From Thermoleophilia bacterium (GTDB lineage Bacteria; Actinomycetota; Thermoleophilia; Miltoncostaeales; Miltoncostaeaceae): DNA of 64,000 bases. Where the stretch lies: positions 1 through 64,000 of the forward strand of contig SHVE01000002.1 of NCBI GenBank assembly GCA_009694365.1, in the 5' to 3' direction. Each line of letters opens with the position of its first letter. Position 1 is the first letter of the stretch. Below the pieces are notes generated by a model. It made no database searches. It was given only the letters and a program-made list of their open reading frames with translations, and was not told the DNA's origin. This document shows positions 17,339-26,299 of this stretch, in pieces. The translations under genes were made by a program, and so were the position numbers.

Positions 17339-17794
17339 CGGCTGCCGCCGGAAGCCCCGTCCCACGCGGACACCGATGCGGCCACACTCCTCCGTGGCGC
17401 GATGGCGCACCCGGATCCGGCCTATCCGGGGACATGCCGCCCGCCGCCACGGTGCGTGGGGCGGAGCCGTCACGCCGTCTACCGCTCAAACCCGCGCAAT
17501 CGAGCCCACCCGTGACGCCTGCCCGCGCTCCCGGCGGACGCGACGCCGGGATCAACGCCCGGCAGACCCCACGGTCACCGACAACCGTCCGGGGCGTTCC
17601 GCGCCCGGGTACCCCAAGGAACCCGCCGCCCACTCGGCGCCGCGTCGGGCGTTGCAGCGGGCGTGTCGTGCCCGGGTACCCGGAGAAGCCGCCCTGCCCT
17701 GCTCACCGCTCCGGCGGAAACGCACGGCTCTCACGGTGGGGCGACCCCAAACGCCGGCATAACTCGGTCCGGGAACGGCCACGGACGCGCCCGC

Positions 17795-17800
17795 TAGTGT
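17795..17800 (+). promoter_or_regulatory. Leaderless -10 box of the DUF1015 gene
   Basis: TAGTGT, then 8 bases to GTG 17809; no Shine-Dalgarno. Confidence 0.6.
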
Positions 17801-17808
17801 GCGGTCAC

Positions 17809-19050
17809 GTGACTGACACTTTCCGTGGGGCCCGCGTGCGCCCCTTCCGAGCACTGGTCTTCGACCCCGTCGTCGCCGGAGAGATGCAGACGCTCGTGGC
17901 ACCTCCCTACGACGTGATCGGCCCCGAGTACCGCGACGAGCTCGCGTCACGCAACCCGTGGAACGTGGTGGGCATCGACCTGCCGAGCATCCCGTATGAG
18001 ACCGTTGCGGCAACCATCGCGGCGTGGACGGCAAGCGGGGTGCTCCGGCGCCACGACGATCCGGTGATGATCGCGTGGACTCAGGAGTTCGACCTGCCCA
18101 ACGAGAGTCACCGAACCCGCCGGACGCTTCTCGCCGCTGTGGGAGCAGAACCGTACGAGTCCCGGATCGTGCGCCCGCACGAGCGCACTCACGCAGGCCC
18201 CAAGGAGGAGCGTCTGCGTCTGATGACCGCCACCAAAGTGCAACTGTCCCCGGTGTTCGGCCTGTATCCCGACCCGGACGGCGTGGCGTGGGCGGCGGCG
18301 GCCGTGGACGGGCCGCCCGAAGCCGAGATCACGGATGACGAGGGCACGGTTCACCGCCTCTGGACCATCACCGACCCGGAGCGGCTCGCACGGATCGAGC
18401 ACGTGCTGACGGGCTGCTGGATCCTCATCGCAGATGGCCATCACCGGTACGAGACGGCGCTCAAGTACCGCGAGGACCGCCGGGCGGAAGATGGCGACGG
18501 GGACGACGAGCGTGCGTACGACAGCGTGCTGATGGGCCTCACCTCGCTACACGACGACGGACTGGTGGTGCTGCCCACCCACCGCGTGCTGGCCACCTGG
18601 CCGGAGGGCGCGGAGACCTATTTTGACGTGACACCGCTCGCCGATGACCTCAACGCCCTACAGACGGCGCTCGACGCCACGCCCGCCGAGCACGTGGCCG
18701 CCGGGCTGGTGCTGCCTGACCGCGCCCTGCTGCTCACCACTCCACGTGAGGGCGAATCGGCCGCGGAGCGCCTCGACCTCGCGATCCTCGAGCGCATGTT
18801 GCTCATCCCGGCGTTCGGGGGCGACCAAGCGCACCTCGCGCACGAGGGCCTCCTCACCTACACCAAGGACTCCCGTGACGCGTGGGACCAGGTGCGCTCC
18901 GGCGCCGCCGCGGCTGCGCTGATCGTCCGCCCCATCCCCACCGATCAGGTGGCCGCCGTGGCGGAGGAGGGCGGCATCATGCCCCAGAAGTCCACCTACT
19001 TCTTCCCCAAACTCCTCACGGGCATTGCCTTCCAGCCGCTGGCCGACTGA
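17809..19050 (+). CDS. DUF1015-family protein
   Basis: 413 residues matching the family's layout: VRPFRALVFDP...LVAPPYDVIGPEY at the N-terminus, IADGHHRYETALKYR in the middle and the C-terminal IMPQKSTYFFPKLLTGI. The conserved His cluster of ADGHHRYE suggests a catalytic or metal role, but the family has no established function. It starts a plus-strand run with a phosphatase-like gene overlapping its end. Confidence 0.9.
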   Translation: MTDTFRGARVRPFRALVFDPVVAGEMQTLVAPPYDVIGPEYRDELASRNPWNVVGIDLPSIPYETVAATIAAWTASGVLRRHDDPVMIAWTQEFDLPNESHRTRRTLLAAVGAEPYESRIVRPHERTHAGPKEERLRLMTATKVQLSPVFGLYPDPDGVAWAAAAVDGPPEAEITDDEGTVHRLWTITDPERLARIEHVLTGCWILIADGHHRYETALKYREDRRAEDGDGDDERAYDSVLMGLTSLHDDGLVVLPTHRVLATWPEGAETYFDVTPLADDLNALQTALDATPAEHVAAGLVLPDRALLLTTPREGESAAERLDLAILERMLLIPAFGGDQAHLAHEGLLTYTKDSRDAWDQVRSGAAAAALIVRPIPTDQVAAVAEEGGIMPQKSTYFFPKLLTGIAFQPLAD

Positions 19051-19873
19051 CCCCGGCGACGCCGCCTGGGTGGACGTCCTCACCCGGGCGGTTGACCGGG
19101 CGAGTGAGGTCGTTGCCACAATCCCGCCCGGTGAGCGCGGCAGGGAAGTCGGCCGGGGCCGGGGTGGCGACACAACTCTGGTGATCGACCGCGACTCCGA
19201 GGCGGCGATTGTCGTGGTGCTCGAGGAGGCCCATCGGGCGGGAATGCGGTTCGACCTTGTGTCGGAGGAACTCGGTACCCGGTCGTTCGACGGGGACGGC
19301 ACGGTGGTCGTGGTCGATCCCATCGACGGCAGCCGCAACGCGCGCCGCGGGCTGCCCGAGTTCGCCATCTCCATCGCCGTGGCCGACGGCCCGCGCCTCG
19401 TGGATGTGCGGGTGGGCCTGCTGCGTCACGTGGGCACCGGCGAGACGGTGGTGGCGGTACGCGGCGAGGGCGTGCGCGTGGACGGGCAGGTGCCAACCCT
19501 CCGCGGCCATCCGGGCCTCTGGTTGGTGGTCGTGGAAGGAGCGTCGCCCCGCCGCATGGCGGCGGCGATGCCCCACCTTGCGCACGTCAGCCGCATTCGA
19601 AGCCTCGGATCGCTCGCGCTCTCCATTCAGCACGTGGGACTCGGACGCCTCGATGCCCTCGCCGTGTTGCGTCCGACCCGTGTGGTGGACATCGCGGCCG
19701 CCGTGCTCATCGCGCAGGAGTGTGGGGCGATCGTGGCGGACGAGCATGGCCGCCCGCTGGACGGAGTCATCGACATGGACTGGCGTGGCGCGATGGTCGT
19801 GGCGCGGGCCGCCGATGACGTGCCCGCGCTCACCGCGGCGGTACGGGCCGCACTTGACGCCGGCCGACGGTAG
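19025..19873 (+). CDS. Inositol-monophosphatase-family protein
   Basis: Metal-dependent phosphatase of the FIG/IMPase fold, 282 residues from TTG 19025 (GTG 19070 would give 267). Motifs: SEELG near residue 80 in place of GEE, the metal loop DPIDGSRNARRG (IMPase has DPLDGTxN) and VVDIAAAVLIAQECG in place of WDxAAG, retaining Asp. The Trp-to-Val change and Ser-for-Thr make it a divergent member; histidinol-phosphate or fructose bisphosphate are possible substrates. Overlaps the DUF1015 gene by 26 bases if TTG is used. Confidence 0.82.
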   Translation: MPSSRWPTDPGDAAWVDVLTRAVDRASEVVATIPPGERGREVGRGRGGDTTLVIDRDSEAAIVVVLEEAHRAGMRFDLVSEELGTRSFDGDGTVVVVDPIDGSRNARRGLPEFAISIAVADGPRLVDVRVGLLRHVGTGETVVAVRGEGVRVDGQVPTLRGHPGLWLVVVEGASPRRMAAAMPHLAHVSRIRSLGSLALSIQHVGLGRLDALAVLRPTRVVDIAAAVLIAQECGAIVADEHGRPLDGVIDMDWRGAMVVARAADDVPALTAAVRAALDAGRR

Positions 19874-19876
19874 GCC

Positions 19877-20221
19877 ATGGCGGACGCCGACCCCGACGAG
19901 ATCACCGAGGAGGACGTGCGGGCCGTCTACGACGTGCAGGCGCGCCTCACCCGTACGGTGGGCCGCGACATGCTCGTGTTTGCCGTCGTCTGGTTCCCGG
20001 CCCTGCTCATCGTGCCCGCGGTCTTCCACGCCGGGGCCCTGTGGTCGCTCCTCGTCGCCACCTCCGCAGCGGTCGCCGTCACAGTCGTCCTCGAACGTTT
20101 TTGGCTGAGGCCGAGGGCGACGGCGAGGGCAGACCGGGGACACATACCGCCACCGCCCATCGACGCACTCTCCGGCGTGCGACGGGTGTGGCGCCGCATC
20201 ACCGATCTCATCCCGAGGTAG
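19877..20221 (+). CDS. Small membrane protein, two transmembrane segments
   Basis: 114 residues, three bases after the preceding stop. An acidic N-terminus (residues 1-30) precedes two hydrophobic stretches, about 33-52 (LVFAVVWFPALLIVPAVF) and 55-73, then a basic Pro-rich cytoplasmic tail. No family recognised. Position suggests co-transcription with the DUF1015 and phosphatase-like genes. Confidence 0.7.
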   Translation: MADADPDEITEEDVRAVYDVQARLTRTVGRDMLVFAVVWFPALLIVPAVFHAGALWSLLVATSAAVAVTVVLERFWLRPRATARADRGHIPPPPIDALSGVRRVWRRITDLIPR

Positions 20222-20233
20222 TCGATCCCGCGA

Positions 20234-20239
20234 TACGCT
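20234..20239 (+). promoter_or_regulatory. Leaderless -10 box of the clgR-like/clpP operon
   Basis: TACGCT, then 6 bases to GTG 20246. Confidence 0.6.
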
Positions 20240-20245
20240 GTCGGC

Positions 20246-20662
20246 GTGCAGATGTCCGCTCAGAGCGAACAGTCAATCGGACTCCTCATCGGGGAGGCAC
20301 TGCGTGCCCGGCGTGAAGAGTCCGGACTGTCCCTGCGTGCGGCGGCCGAGCGCGCGAACATGAGCCCGGCGCACCTCTCGGAGGTCGAGCGCGGGATCAA
20401 GGAACCATCCCTCGGGGCGCTCCAGCGTATCGCCGACGTCGTCGGCGGCGGGGCCGGCGAGATTTTCCTCGATCTGGCGATCGCACTCGGCGCGGCACCC
20501 GCCCGTCCAGCACGTCACCCACTCGGATTCGCACCCGATCCGCGAGAGGAGATCGCCTGGGCACTGGAGCGCCTGCACCAACAGGACCTCCGCACCGTCG
20601 CCGCCTTCGGCGCGTTTCTCGCGGCCCAGACCAACACCCACACAGGAGGCACCACCACATGA
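20246..20662 (+). CDS. Cro/CI-type transcription regulator, ClgR-like
   Basis: 138 residues. A helix-turn-helix occupies about 12-70 ([20 protein letters not shown], then [17 protein letters not shown]), closely resembling ClgR, the actinobacterial activator of clp proteases. The C-terminal part ([24 protein letters not shown]) is unlike an effector domain. Its stop overlaps clpP by four bases, so regulator and protease subunit are made together, which fits feedback control in which Clp degrades ClgR. That feedback is known for ClgR and inferred here. Confidence 0.82.
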   Translation: MQMSAQSEQSIGLLIGEALRARREESGLSLRAAAERANMSPAHLSEVERGIKEPSLGALQRIADVVGGGAGEIFLDLAIALGAAPARPARHPLGFAPDPREEIAWALERLHQQDLRTVAAFGAFLAAQTNTHTGGTTT

Positions 20663-21243
20663 GCCCGCTCATCCCGATGGTCATCGAGCAAACCGCCCGT
20701 GGCGAGCGCTCGTTCGACATCTACTCGCGCCTGCTCAACGAGCGCATCATCTTCCTCGGAACGCCCATCGACGATCAGATCGCCAACCTCATCGTGGCCC
20801 AGTTGCTGCACCTCGAGAGCGAGGACGCCGACAAGGACATCTCGATCTACATCAACTCGCCGGGTGGCTCGGTGTACGCCGGCCTCGCGATCTACGACAC
20901 CATGAACTTCATCAAGCCCGACGTACAGACCATCTGCTGCGGTATTGCGATGAGCATGGGTGCCCTGCTACTTGCGGGGGGCACGAAGGGCAAGCGCATG
21001 GCACTGCCCAACAGCCGTATCCTCATCCACCAGGTCCTGTCGGGCTTCAGTGGCCAAGCAACGGACATCGAGATCCACGCGCGCGAGACCCTCAACCTCC
21101 GGGCCCAGCTCGATCAGATCCTCGCCAAGCACACTGGCAAGACCGAGGAGCAGATCCACACGGACTCCGAGCGCGACCGCTTCTTCACGGCTCTGGAGGC
21201 CACCGACTACGGGCTCGTGGATCGGGTGATCGAGAGCCACTAA
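20659..21243 (+). CDS. clpP: ATP-dependent Clp protease proteolytic subunit
   Basis: Serine protease ring subunit that works with ClpX or ClpC. 194 residues with the triad S99 (GIAMSMGA), H124 (ILIHQ) and D173 (SERDRF), and the oligomerisation motif [17 protein letters not shown] overlaps the regulator's TGA (ATGA). Actinobacteria usually carry a clpP1-clpP2 pair; only one is here, so a second may lie elsewhere. No clpX or tig is adjacent. Confidence 0.96.
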   Translation: MSPLIPMVIEQTARGERSFDIYSRLLNERIIFLGTPIDDQIANLIVAQLLHLESEDADKDISIYINSPGGSVYAGLAIYDTMNFIKPDVQTICCGIAMSMGALLLAGGTKGKRMALPNSRILIHQVLSGFSGQATDIEIHARETLNLRAQLDQILAKHTGKTEEQIHTDSERDRFFTALEATDYGLVDRVIESH

Positions 21244-21300
21244 CACTAACGCCGGCAGAGGCTCCACACGTCGTCGGCTGATCGCAGCCAGTCCTGCGGG

Positions 21301-21324
21301 ACCTCGGGGCGTCCGGCCCGAGGT
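21301..21324 (+). terminator. Stem-loop downstream of clpP
   Basis: ACCTCGGG (21301-21308) and CCCGAGGT (21317-21324) pair perfectly around an 8-base loop, 58 bases after the clpP stop; followed by the T-rich GTCGTTGTGT. Confidence 0.5.
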
Positions 21325-21560
21325 GTCGTTGTGTCACCAGTGCCCACCTACCCGGGTGGTGGCCCTGCTCCACGCCGCCGCCTAACACCGACGAGCCGGT
21401 TCCACCGCATCAGGCGACGTGACAAGTCGTCCCAACACCAAATCCCTTCCTCGGTCTTGGCCCACGACAATCACGGTTGTCGACTGCATGGGGGAAGTAC
21501 CGTGGTGGACCAGCATGCGAACACGTGCTTGGCGTCGTCACCGCCTGATCGAATGGTCCT

Positions 21561-21596
21561 CGTGGGCCCCACCACCTCCAGGTAGCGGGGCCCACG
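21561..21596 (+). other. 10-bp perfect inverted repeat upstream of the secreted propeller gene
   Basis: CGTGGGCCCC (21561-21570) and GGGGCCCACG (21587-21596) enclose a 16-base loop that itself contains ACCTCCAGGT. It lies about 30 bases before the TAATGT box, so it could be an operator or a terminator of read-through. Confidence 0.5.
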
Positions 21597-21626
21597 TCGT
21601 TGCGGGCAGCGGGAATGGCGGCGATG

Positions 21627-21632
21627 TAATGT
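21627..21632 (+). promoter_or_regulatory. -10 box of the secreted propeller protein
   Basis: TAATGT; predicted start near 21639 leaves a leader of about 28 bases with GGGGATGAG before ATG 21667. Confidence 0.45.
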
Positions 21633-21666
21633 GCGTGGGAGCCGGTCTCGACTTAATGGGGATGAG

Positions 21667-24168
21667 ATGCGTACGTTCCGCAGTGGCGTCGTCGCATTCT
21701 TGGGAGTGCTGCTCACGGTTGCCGCGGGTACATCCGGCGTCGGGGTCGGCTCCACGCCAGCGACCCCGGCGAGCGCGCAGCGCGACCAGCCGCGTGGTGT
21801 GACGGGGGTGGTGAGCGTGTCGGTGGGGCGCGTCCGCCTCCGTGACACGCCACCCCTCGTGAGCCCGGCCTTCCTCGCGGCCCAGGGCAGAAAGATCACG
21901 AAGGCAAATCCGCGTGCCCGCCTCGGTGGCCCGGCCCCGGTGGCATACGATCCGGGCCCGCCGACCCTGCTGCCCGGTTCGCCAGTCCAGCCCGACCCGA
22001 CTCCCGGGCGTCCCTCCGTACCCTCGATTGTCGTCGGCGAGGAGGGTGGTCAGGTGCGGCCGACGTCGCGTCGCGGCCAACGCCCGAACGCCGCTGGCGA
22101 CTTCCGGGTATTCCGGCGCACGGCCGTCATCAGCGGGGTGGGGGTCACCCCGGCGGGAACGGTGGTCAGCACCTCGTCAACCAATGAACCAACGATCGCG
22201 AATGACCGCGACGGCATTCTGTTCACCGGCAACTGGTATGCCGCGTGGTCCGAGGATGCGGGCATCTCTTGGAAGTACATCGACCCAGCCACGGACATCA
22301 GTACTCAAGCCGGTGGCTTCTGCTGCGACCAGGTCGTGGTATCGGTGCCGCGCGACGGCTACAACATGCTGCTCTGGAACCTCCAATACTCCAATGATGC
22401 GAGCGGCAACAACGCCTTCCAGATCATCAGTCTCCGCGGACGCTCCGCGCTCAACTCACTTGAGTACTGCTCGTGGCCGGTCACGCCGGCGTGGGCCGGG
22501 TACGGTGTGAATCGCTGGTTCGACTTCGAGATTCTCGGCGTGTCGAACGACTGGCTCTACGTCACGACCAACGTCTTCAACACAAGCACCCCGGCCGCTT
22601 TCCTGGGGAGCGAGGTCATCCGCATGAATCTGGACGACCTCGAAGACTGCGTGGACGCACGCGCCACCCGATGGAGCCGATCGGAGTACCACGTCCGCCC
22701 CGTGCAGGGTGCGGGCGCGGACATGTACTTCGGTGCGCTCGCCGACACCAACACGCTTCGGCTCATGCGTGTCGCCGACTCGTCGTCAACCCTCTCGTCA
22801 TGGGACCGCGATGTGACGACCTTCGCGTCCGCGGGCGGGAGCGGCGTCACGTGCCCGTCGCCGGGTGGGGGTGACCCCTGCGGGCGCCTGCTCCCCGAGA
22901 TCAACGCCGCGTATCGCAGTGGGTCGGAAGTGGGCCTGATGTGGACTCAAGGCAATAACGTGGCGGCCGGTCTGGCCATGCCGAGCACCCGCATCGCCCG
23001 GTTCCGCACCTCCGACATGGAACTCACCAACGAGCACACGATCTGGAACGATTCGTTCGCGTGGGCCCTTCCCGCCGTCACGGTGAATGGATCCGGCGAC
23101 AAGGGCGGGACCATCCAGGCGATTGGTGGGACGCTGAACACTCAGACGCAGGGCTTCCTCATTGATGGCTATTCGTCCAGCTGGCAACCCCTGCCCAACG
23201 TGGGACTCAACGGCGGGACGAACGGCCCGTCGAACAACCGCTGGGGCGACTACTTCGGTGTCCAAGTCTTCCGTGGCTGCTCCGATACGTTCCTCGGTGC
23301 CTACGCCTACCTCAGCGGTGGCGGCGGGTCCGGATCGGCCGTGGGCGAGAGCGCGTGGTTCGGCCGCGAGGGTGAGGCCTGCCCCGATCTGCGCATCACC
23401 AGCGTCGTGCTTGGCATACCTCTTCGAAATCTCATCAGCGGCGGGGGTGCCATCTCCGTCGCCGACGTCACGCAGAACATCGGCTCCGGGAACATGCCGA
23501 CGTCGGTCACGGCGTATTACCTGTCGCGCAACAACAGTATCGGGTCGAGCGACGAACGGATCGGCCAGCGCGCTATTCCCGCCGTCGCTGCTGGTGCATC
23601 GAACACGGGCACAGTCGCGGGCATCACCCTGCCCTCCGGGACCTTCGGAAAATATTACGTAATTGCCTGCGCCGATGATGGCGACCCGGTGGACGAGGTG
23701 AGTGACAGCAACAACTGTCAGGCCTCTAGGGCGTTTTCGGTGAAGATGAACGTCTCCGCGATGAGTGTCGTCTCAACCGCCGCGATTCGCAGCGTTTCCC
23801 AGACCAACCGCGTCGTTCTCCGTCGCGGAATCAGGCATCAGATCAAGGTGACGGGACTGGTCAAGGGAGGGAAAGCAGGCCGGCCAGTGGCATCGGTGTT
23901 CATCACGCGCAATCCGCAGTGGTCGCCGTCTGCGGTCAAGGTGGGCAGTGGTGTTACGGATCCCAGTCCCGTGAAGCAGCCATCGACCCGGACCCCGGGC
24001 GAATGGTCGTTCACGCTGGACGTGGCGGTGCGCATGCCGAGCCGACTCTCGCCGGGCACATACTTCGTCATCGCGTGCCTGGACGACCCCACGCCCATTA
24101 CGTGCGGGGCACTCGACGCGCGTTTCACCGTCCCACCCGGGAAATCGGTGCCCGCCGTCCGGCCGTAA
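21667..24168 (+). CDS. Large secreted protein: sialidase/BNR-like propeller followed by CARDB-like domain
   Basis: 833 residues. Residues 1-39 look like a Sec signal peptide ending near TPASAQ. Residues about 165-560 show BNR/Asp-box-like repeats (NRDGILFTGNWYAAWSEDAGISWKYI and GNNRWGDYFG) typical of extracellular beta-propellers. Residues about 570-690 look like a CARDB adhesion domain (ITSVVLGIP...YVIACADDGDPVDEVSDSNNC), with a second related domain at the C-terminus. Cell-surface or extracellular role likely; enzymatic activity cannot be told. ATG chosen because it opens the signal peptide. Confidence 0.8.
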   Translation: MRTFRSGVVAFLGVLLTVAAGTSGVGVGSTPATPASAQRDQPRGVTGVVSVSVGRVRLRDTPPLVSPAFLAAQGRKITKANPRARLGGPAPVAYDPGPPTLLPGSPVQPDPTPGRPSVPSIVVGEEGGQVRPTSRRGQRPNAAGDFRVFRRTAVISGVGVTPAGTVVSTSSTNEPTIANDRDGILFTGNWYAAWSEDAGISWKYIDPATDISTQAGGFCCDQVVVSVPRDGYNMLLWNLQYSNDASGNNAFQIISLRGRSALNSLEYCSWPVTPAWAGYGVNRWFDFEILGVSNDWLYVTTNVFNTSTPAAFLGSEVIRMNLDDLEDCVDARATRWSRSEYHVRPVQGAGADMYFGALADTNTLRLMRVADSSSTLSSWDRDVTTFASAGGSGVTCPSPGGGDPCGRLLPEINAAYRSGSEVGLMWTQGNNVAAGLAMPSTRIARFRTSDMELTNEHTIWNDSFAWALPAVTVNGSGDKGGTIQAIGGTLNTQTQGFLIDGYSSSWQPLPNVGLNGGTNGPSNNRWGDYFGVQVFRGCSDTFLGAYAYLSGGGGSGSAVGESAWFGREGEACPDLRITSVVLGIPLRNLISGGGAISVADVTQNIGSGNMPTSVTAYYLSRNNSIGSSDERIGQRAIPAVAAGASNTGTVAGITLPSGTFGKYYVIACADDGDPVDEVSDSNNCQASRAFSVKMNVSAMSVVSTAAIRSVSQTNRVVLRRGIRHQIKVTGLVKGGKAGRPVASVFITRNPQWSPSAVKVGSGVTDPSPVKQPSTRTPGEWSFTLDVAVRMPSRLSPGTYFVIACLDDPTPITCGALDARFTVPPGKSVPAVRP

Positions 24169-24545
24169 GTCATGTCTGCGATGCGGTGACCCCAGCGCCG
24201 CAGGACCACCCTTGCAGGTCCAGCGGTACCTCCTCCGTCATCACCGCAGTACCCGCCACAACCTCGTCGACCACGGCGACGGCACCCACAACGTCGAGTG
24301 GCGCGGGTCATCTCGCTGCCCGGGGGCGTGGGTACGGTTGGAGGAGAGCACAACGGCACGGCCACGGTGATGCCGGGCGACAGCCTGCGACTGCCGCACC
24401 GACCGGGCCCAAGGGGTGGGCACGACGATGGTGGTGAACGTGCGCACGGCCCCCGACAGTGCCGACAACGGCCGCGGCATCGCGACGTTCGACGAGCAGC
24501 AACTCTCGGCGGTGGGCGTCGATACGGCTACGCTGGCCGCATCTG
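24169..24545. other. 377 bases without a gene, upstream of tRNA-Arg
   Basis: No product can be recognised in either strand. A -10-like TACGCT at 24529-24534 lies 11 bases before the tRNA. Apparent open frames on the minus strand are tRNA-antisense artefacts. Confidence 0.6.
24529..24534 (+). promoter_or_regulatory. Probable -10 box of the tRNA-Arg gene
   Basis: TACGCT; predicted start near 24541, about five bases before the mature 5-prime end. Confidence 0.45.
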
Positions 24546-24619
24546 GCGACCGTAGCTCAGATGGAGAGAGCACCGGACTTCTCATCCGACGGTCGGTGGT
24601 TCGAGTCCACCCGGGCGCG
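24546..24619 (+). tRNA. tRNA-Arg (anticodon UCU), with irregularities
   Basis: Cloverleaf by eye, 74 bases: acceptor GCGACCG/CGGGCGC, D stem GCTC/GAGC, anticodon stem CCGGA/TCCGA, loop CTTCTCA with TCT at 24580-24582, five-base variable loop, T arm GGTGG-TTCGAGT-CCACC, discriminator G; CCA is not encoded. Odd points: an A-G mismatch at acceptor pair 4-69, a C-A mismatch at 27-43, and C at position 37 where a purine is normal. It may be functional or beginning to decay. It reads AGA. Confidence 0.72.
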
Positions 24620-24838
24620 CTCGGCTTCCTGTGAGGGACGGCATGACGCGAGATCGACAGGGCGACCTGGCCGACCGCAGCGAACAAGTGCTCGCGCCGC
24701 GTGCGAGAAGCCCCGGCCCGTCGGTGTCGGGCGGGGCGGTTCGCATGCGCCGTGGGCGGCTCCCGACCGGCGGTACATCGCCATGTCGAGGAGGTCCGGT
24801 CCGCCAACGTGCCCATTGATGCCATGTGGGTAGGTGAC

Positions 24839-25585
24839 GTGCTCGACCCGGCGTTCGATGCGGTCAGGCCCTCGGCGGTGATGCCACGGCTGTCGGGTCT
24901 GCCCGCCGGGCCCGTCGCAGGGACGGCCGCGATCGGCTCTACGAACGACGAGGCCGCGCGAGGGGGCCACGAGGGCACGGTCGTCGGCTCCGATCACCAG
25001 ACCCCCGCCCGGGGCCGGCGGGGCCGGCCGTGGGTGGATGCACCGGGCGAGGCGCTGATGGACACCGTCGTGCCCACGACCGAAGGTCAGCCCAATGGAC
25101 GCGGGCGTGCTGCCGCTGCTGGTCACGGTGGGGCTGGCCGACGCGTGTGACAATCACGGCGTGCGCGGCGTTGAGATCGCATGGCCCAACGACATCTTCG
25201 CCGGGGGCGGCAAAGTGGCGGGCAGCCTGTGCTAACTCGCGGCCGGCCACGAGCGGGTGATCGGGGCCGTCGCCGGAATGGGCATCAACCTCAGGCCGGT
25301 CCCGGACGTGTCAGATGCGCAGTGGGTGCCGAGATCGCTCGGGACGATCGGCCCACGCCCGCGTCGCGGCGACCGGCCGGCGGTAGTTCACATGGGCGGA
25401 ACATGGCGGCAAGCGGGTGGTGGCCGCGTTCGCTCGGAGCGACCAACTGAGGGCCGCGCGCGTGACCCTAGGAGCGGCGCAGGGCAACGAGGTCGGTGTC
25501 GGCCGTGGCATCGACGAATGGAAACGCCTGCTCGTCGAAATCGATGGCCACATTTGGGCAATGGCCTCCGCCGGGTGGACCGGGA
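24839..25585 (+). pseudogene. birA: Decayed biotin protein ligase (birA)
   Basis: Fragments in two frames plus a stop reconstruct BirA. IGSTNDEA...GTVVGSDHQTPARGRRGRPWV (about 24925-25035) is the ligase N-part, with G lost from GRGRRGR. After a frameshift near 25085, LPLLVTVGLADA and VEIAWPNDIFAGGGKVAGSLC follow, then TAA at 25233-25235; the same frame resumes with ERVIGAVAGMGINLRPVP. A second frameshift near 25400 leads to VTLGAAQG...GIDEWKRLLVEIDGH, the C-terminal cap. The catalytic KWPND lysine is Ala. Ends against the convergent amidotransferase gene. Confidence 0.85.
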
Positions 25586-26287
25586 TTAGGCGGTGCGGGC
25601 AGCGAACGCCGCGAAGCCCGCGGTCGAGTTCACCACGAGGTCGGCGGCATGACGGCGGGCTCCTAGACGGAGCACGCGAGCGGCATCCGGCCCCAGCACC
25701 TCCTCCGCTTCCCGCTGCATGGTCGGCTCGGCGAGCCACGTGTCCACCAACGCCTCATCCGCCTCGGGGTGGAACAGCACGCCCCACGCACTGCTCAAGC
25801 GGAATGCCTGGACTGGGGTCATCGCCGATCGAGCGAGCGCGGACGCACCATCCGGGAGCGTGAAGGCCTCACCGTGCCAGTGCAGGGCGACGGTCATCGG
25901 CGCGAGCGGCCCGAGTACCGGGTCGCGCGGGTCGGCGATCGACACCGGCAGCCAGCCGATCTCCCTGCGAGGCGCGGGGGACACCACCGCTCCCGCCGCA
26001 CGGGCGATGACCTGCGCCCCCAGGCAGATTCCAAGGAGGGGGACTCCCGCAGAGATCGCCTGGCGCACCCAGTCGACCTCTGCGGCCAGCCCGGGTATGG
26101 CGTCGGCGTCATTGACGCTCATGGGGCCACCCATAATCACGGCGCCGCGTACCTCGGCCGGGCCGGGCAGCCGGCATCCGGGGTCGAGTGCGTCGGTACG
26201 AATGAGCGGAACATCCGCAAATGCGGCGAGCACGCGGTGCGGGCCCTCCCACGGGACGTGCTGAATCACCAGGAGCGGTCGCACCAT
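25586..26287 (-). CDS. Class I glutamine amidotransferase (GMP-synthase-like)
   Basis: 233 residues. GATase triad visible: Cys in LLGICLGAQVIA near 89, His and Glu in VLFHPEAD near 172-174; the oxyanion segment VIMGGPMSV precedes. Stand-alone GATases of this kind act on gamma-glutamyl compounds or unknown amines; no synthetase partner is adjacent. ATG 26287 sits 6 bases after a -10 box, so the mRNA should be leaderless. Confidence 0.87.
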   Translation of the reverse strand: MVRPLLVIQHVPWEGPHRVLAAFADVPLIRTDALDPGCRLPGPAEVRGAVIMGGPMSVNDADAIPGLAAEVDWVRQAISAGVPLLGICLGAQVIARAAGAVVSPAPRREIGWLPVSIADPRDPVLGPLAPMTVALHWHGEAFTLPDGASALARSAMTPVQAFRLSSAWGVLFHPEADEALVDTWLAEPTMQREAEEVLGPDAARVLRLGARRHAADLVVNSTAGFAAFAARTA

Positions 26288-26293
26288 GGGCGG

Positions 26294-26299
26294 AGCGTA
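26294..26299 (-). promoter_or_regulatory. Leaderless -10 box of the amidotransferase gene
   Basis: TACGCT (26299 to 26294), 6 bases before ATG 26287. Confidence 0.6.

Larger units (their letters stand above)
17323..17808. other. 486-base divergent intergenic region without a gene
   Basis: Lies between the helicase-nuclease (minus) and DUF1015 (plus). Open frames here have no recognisable product. It contains two related segments, GCCCGGGTACCCC near 17603 and GCCCGGGTACCCGG near 17669, each followed by AAG and a Cys/Gly-rich run, and -10 boxes at both ends. Nothing else is identifiable. Confidence 0.6.
21244..21666. other. 423-base intergenic region with two stem-loops
   Basis: No convincing gene. 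It holds an 8-bp stem at 21301-21324 after clpP, a 10-bp stem at 21561-21596, and a -10 box (TAATGT, 21627) for the downstream secreted protein. A short imperfect palindrome occurs near 21470-21485 (CAATCACGGTTGTCG). Confidence 0.6.

Noticed and set aside
17434-17808. 125-residue N-terminal extension of the DUF1015 protein
   Set aside because: Pro/Arg-rich junk composition, and a -10 box lies right before GTG 17809, where family similarity begins.
24241-24978. Long minus-strand frame containing GWTRTTDRRMRSPVLSPSELRS
   Set aside because: This peptide is the well-known antisense translation of a tRNA gene; it reads across tRNA-Arg at 24546-24619.
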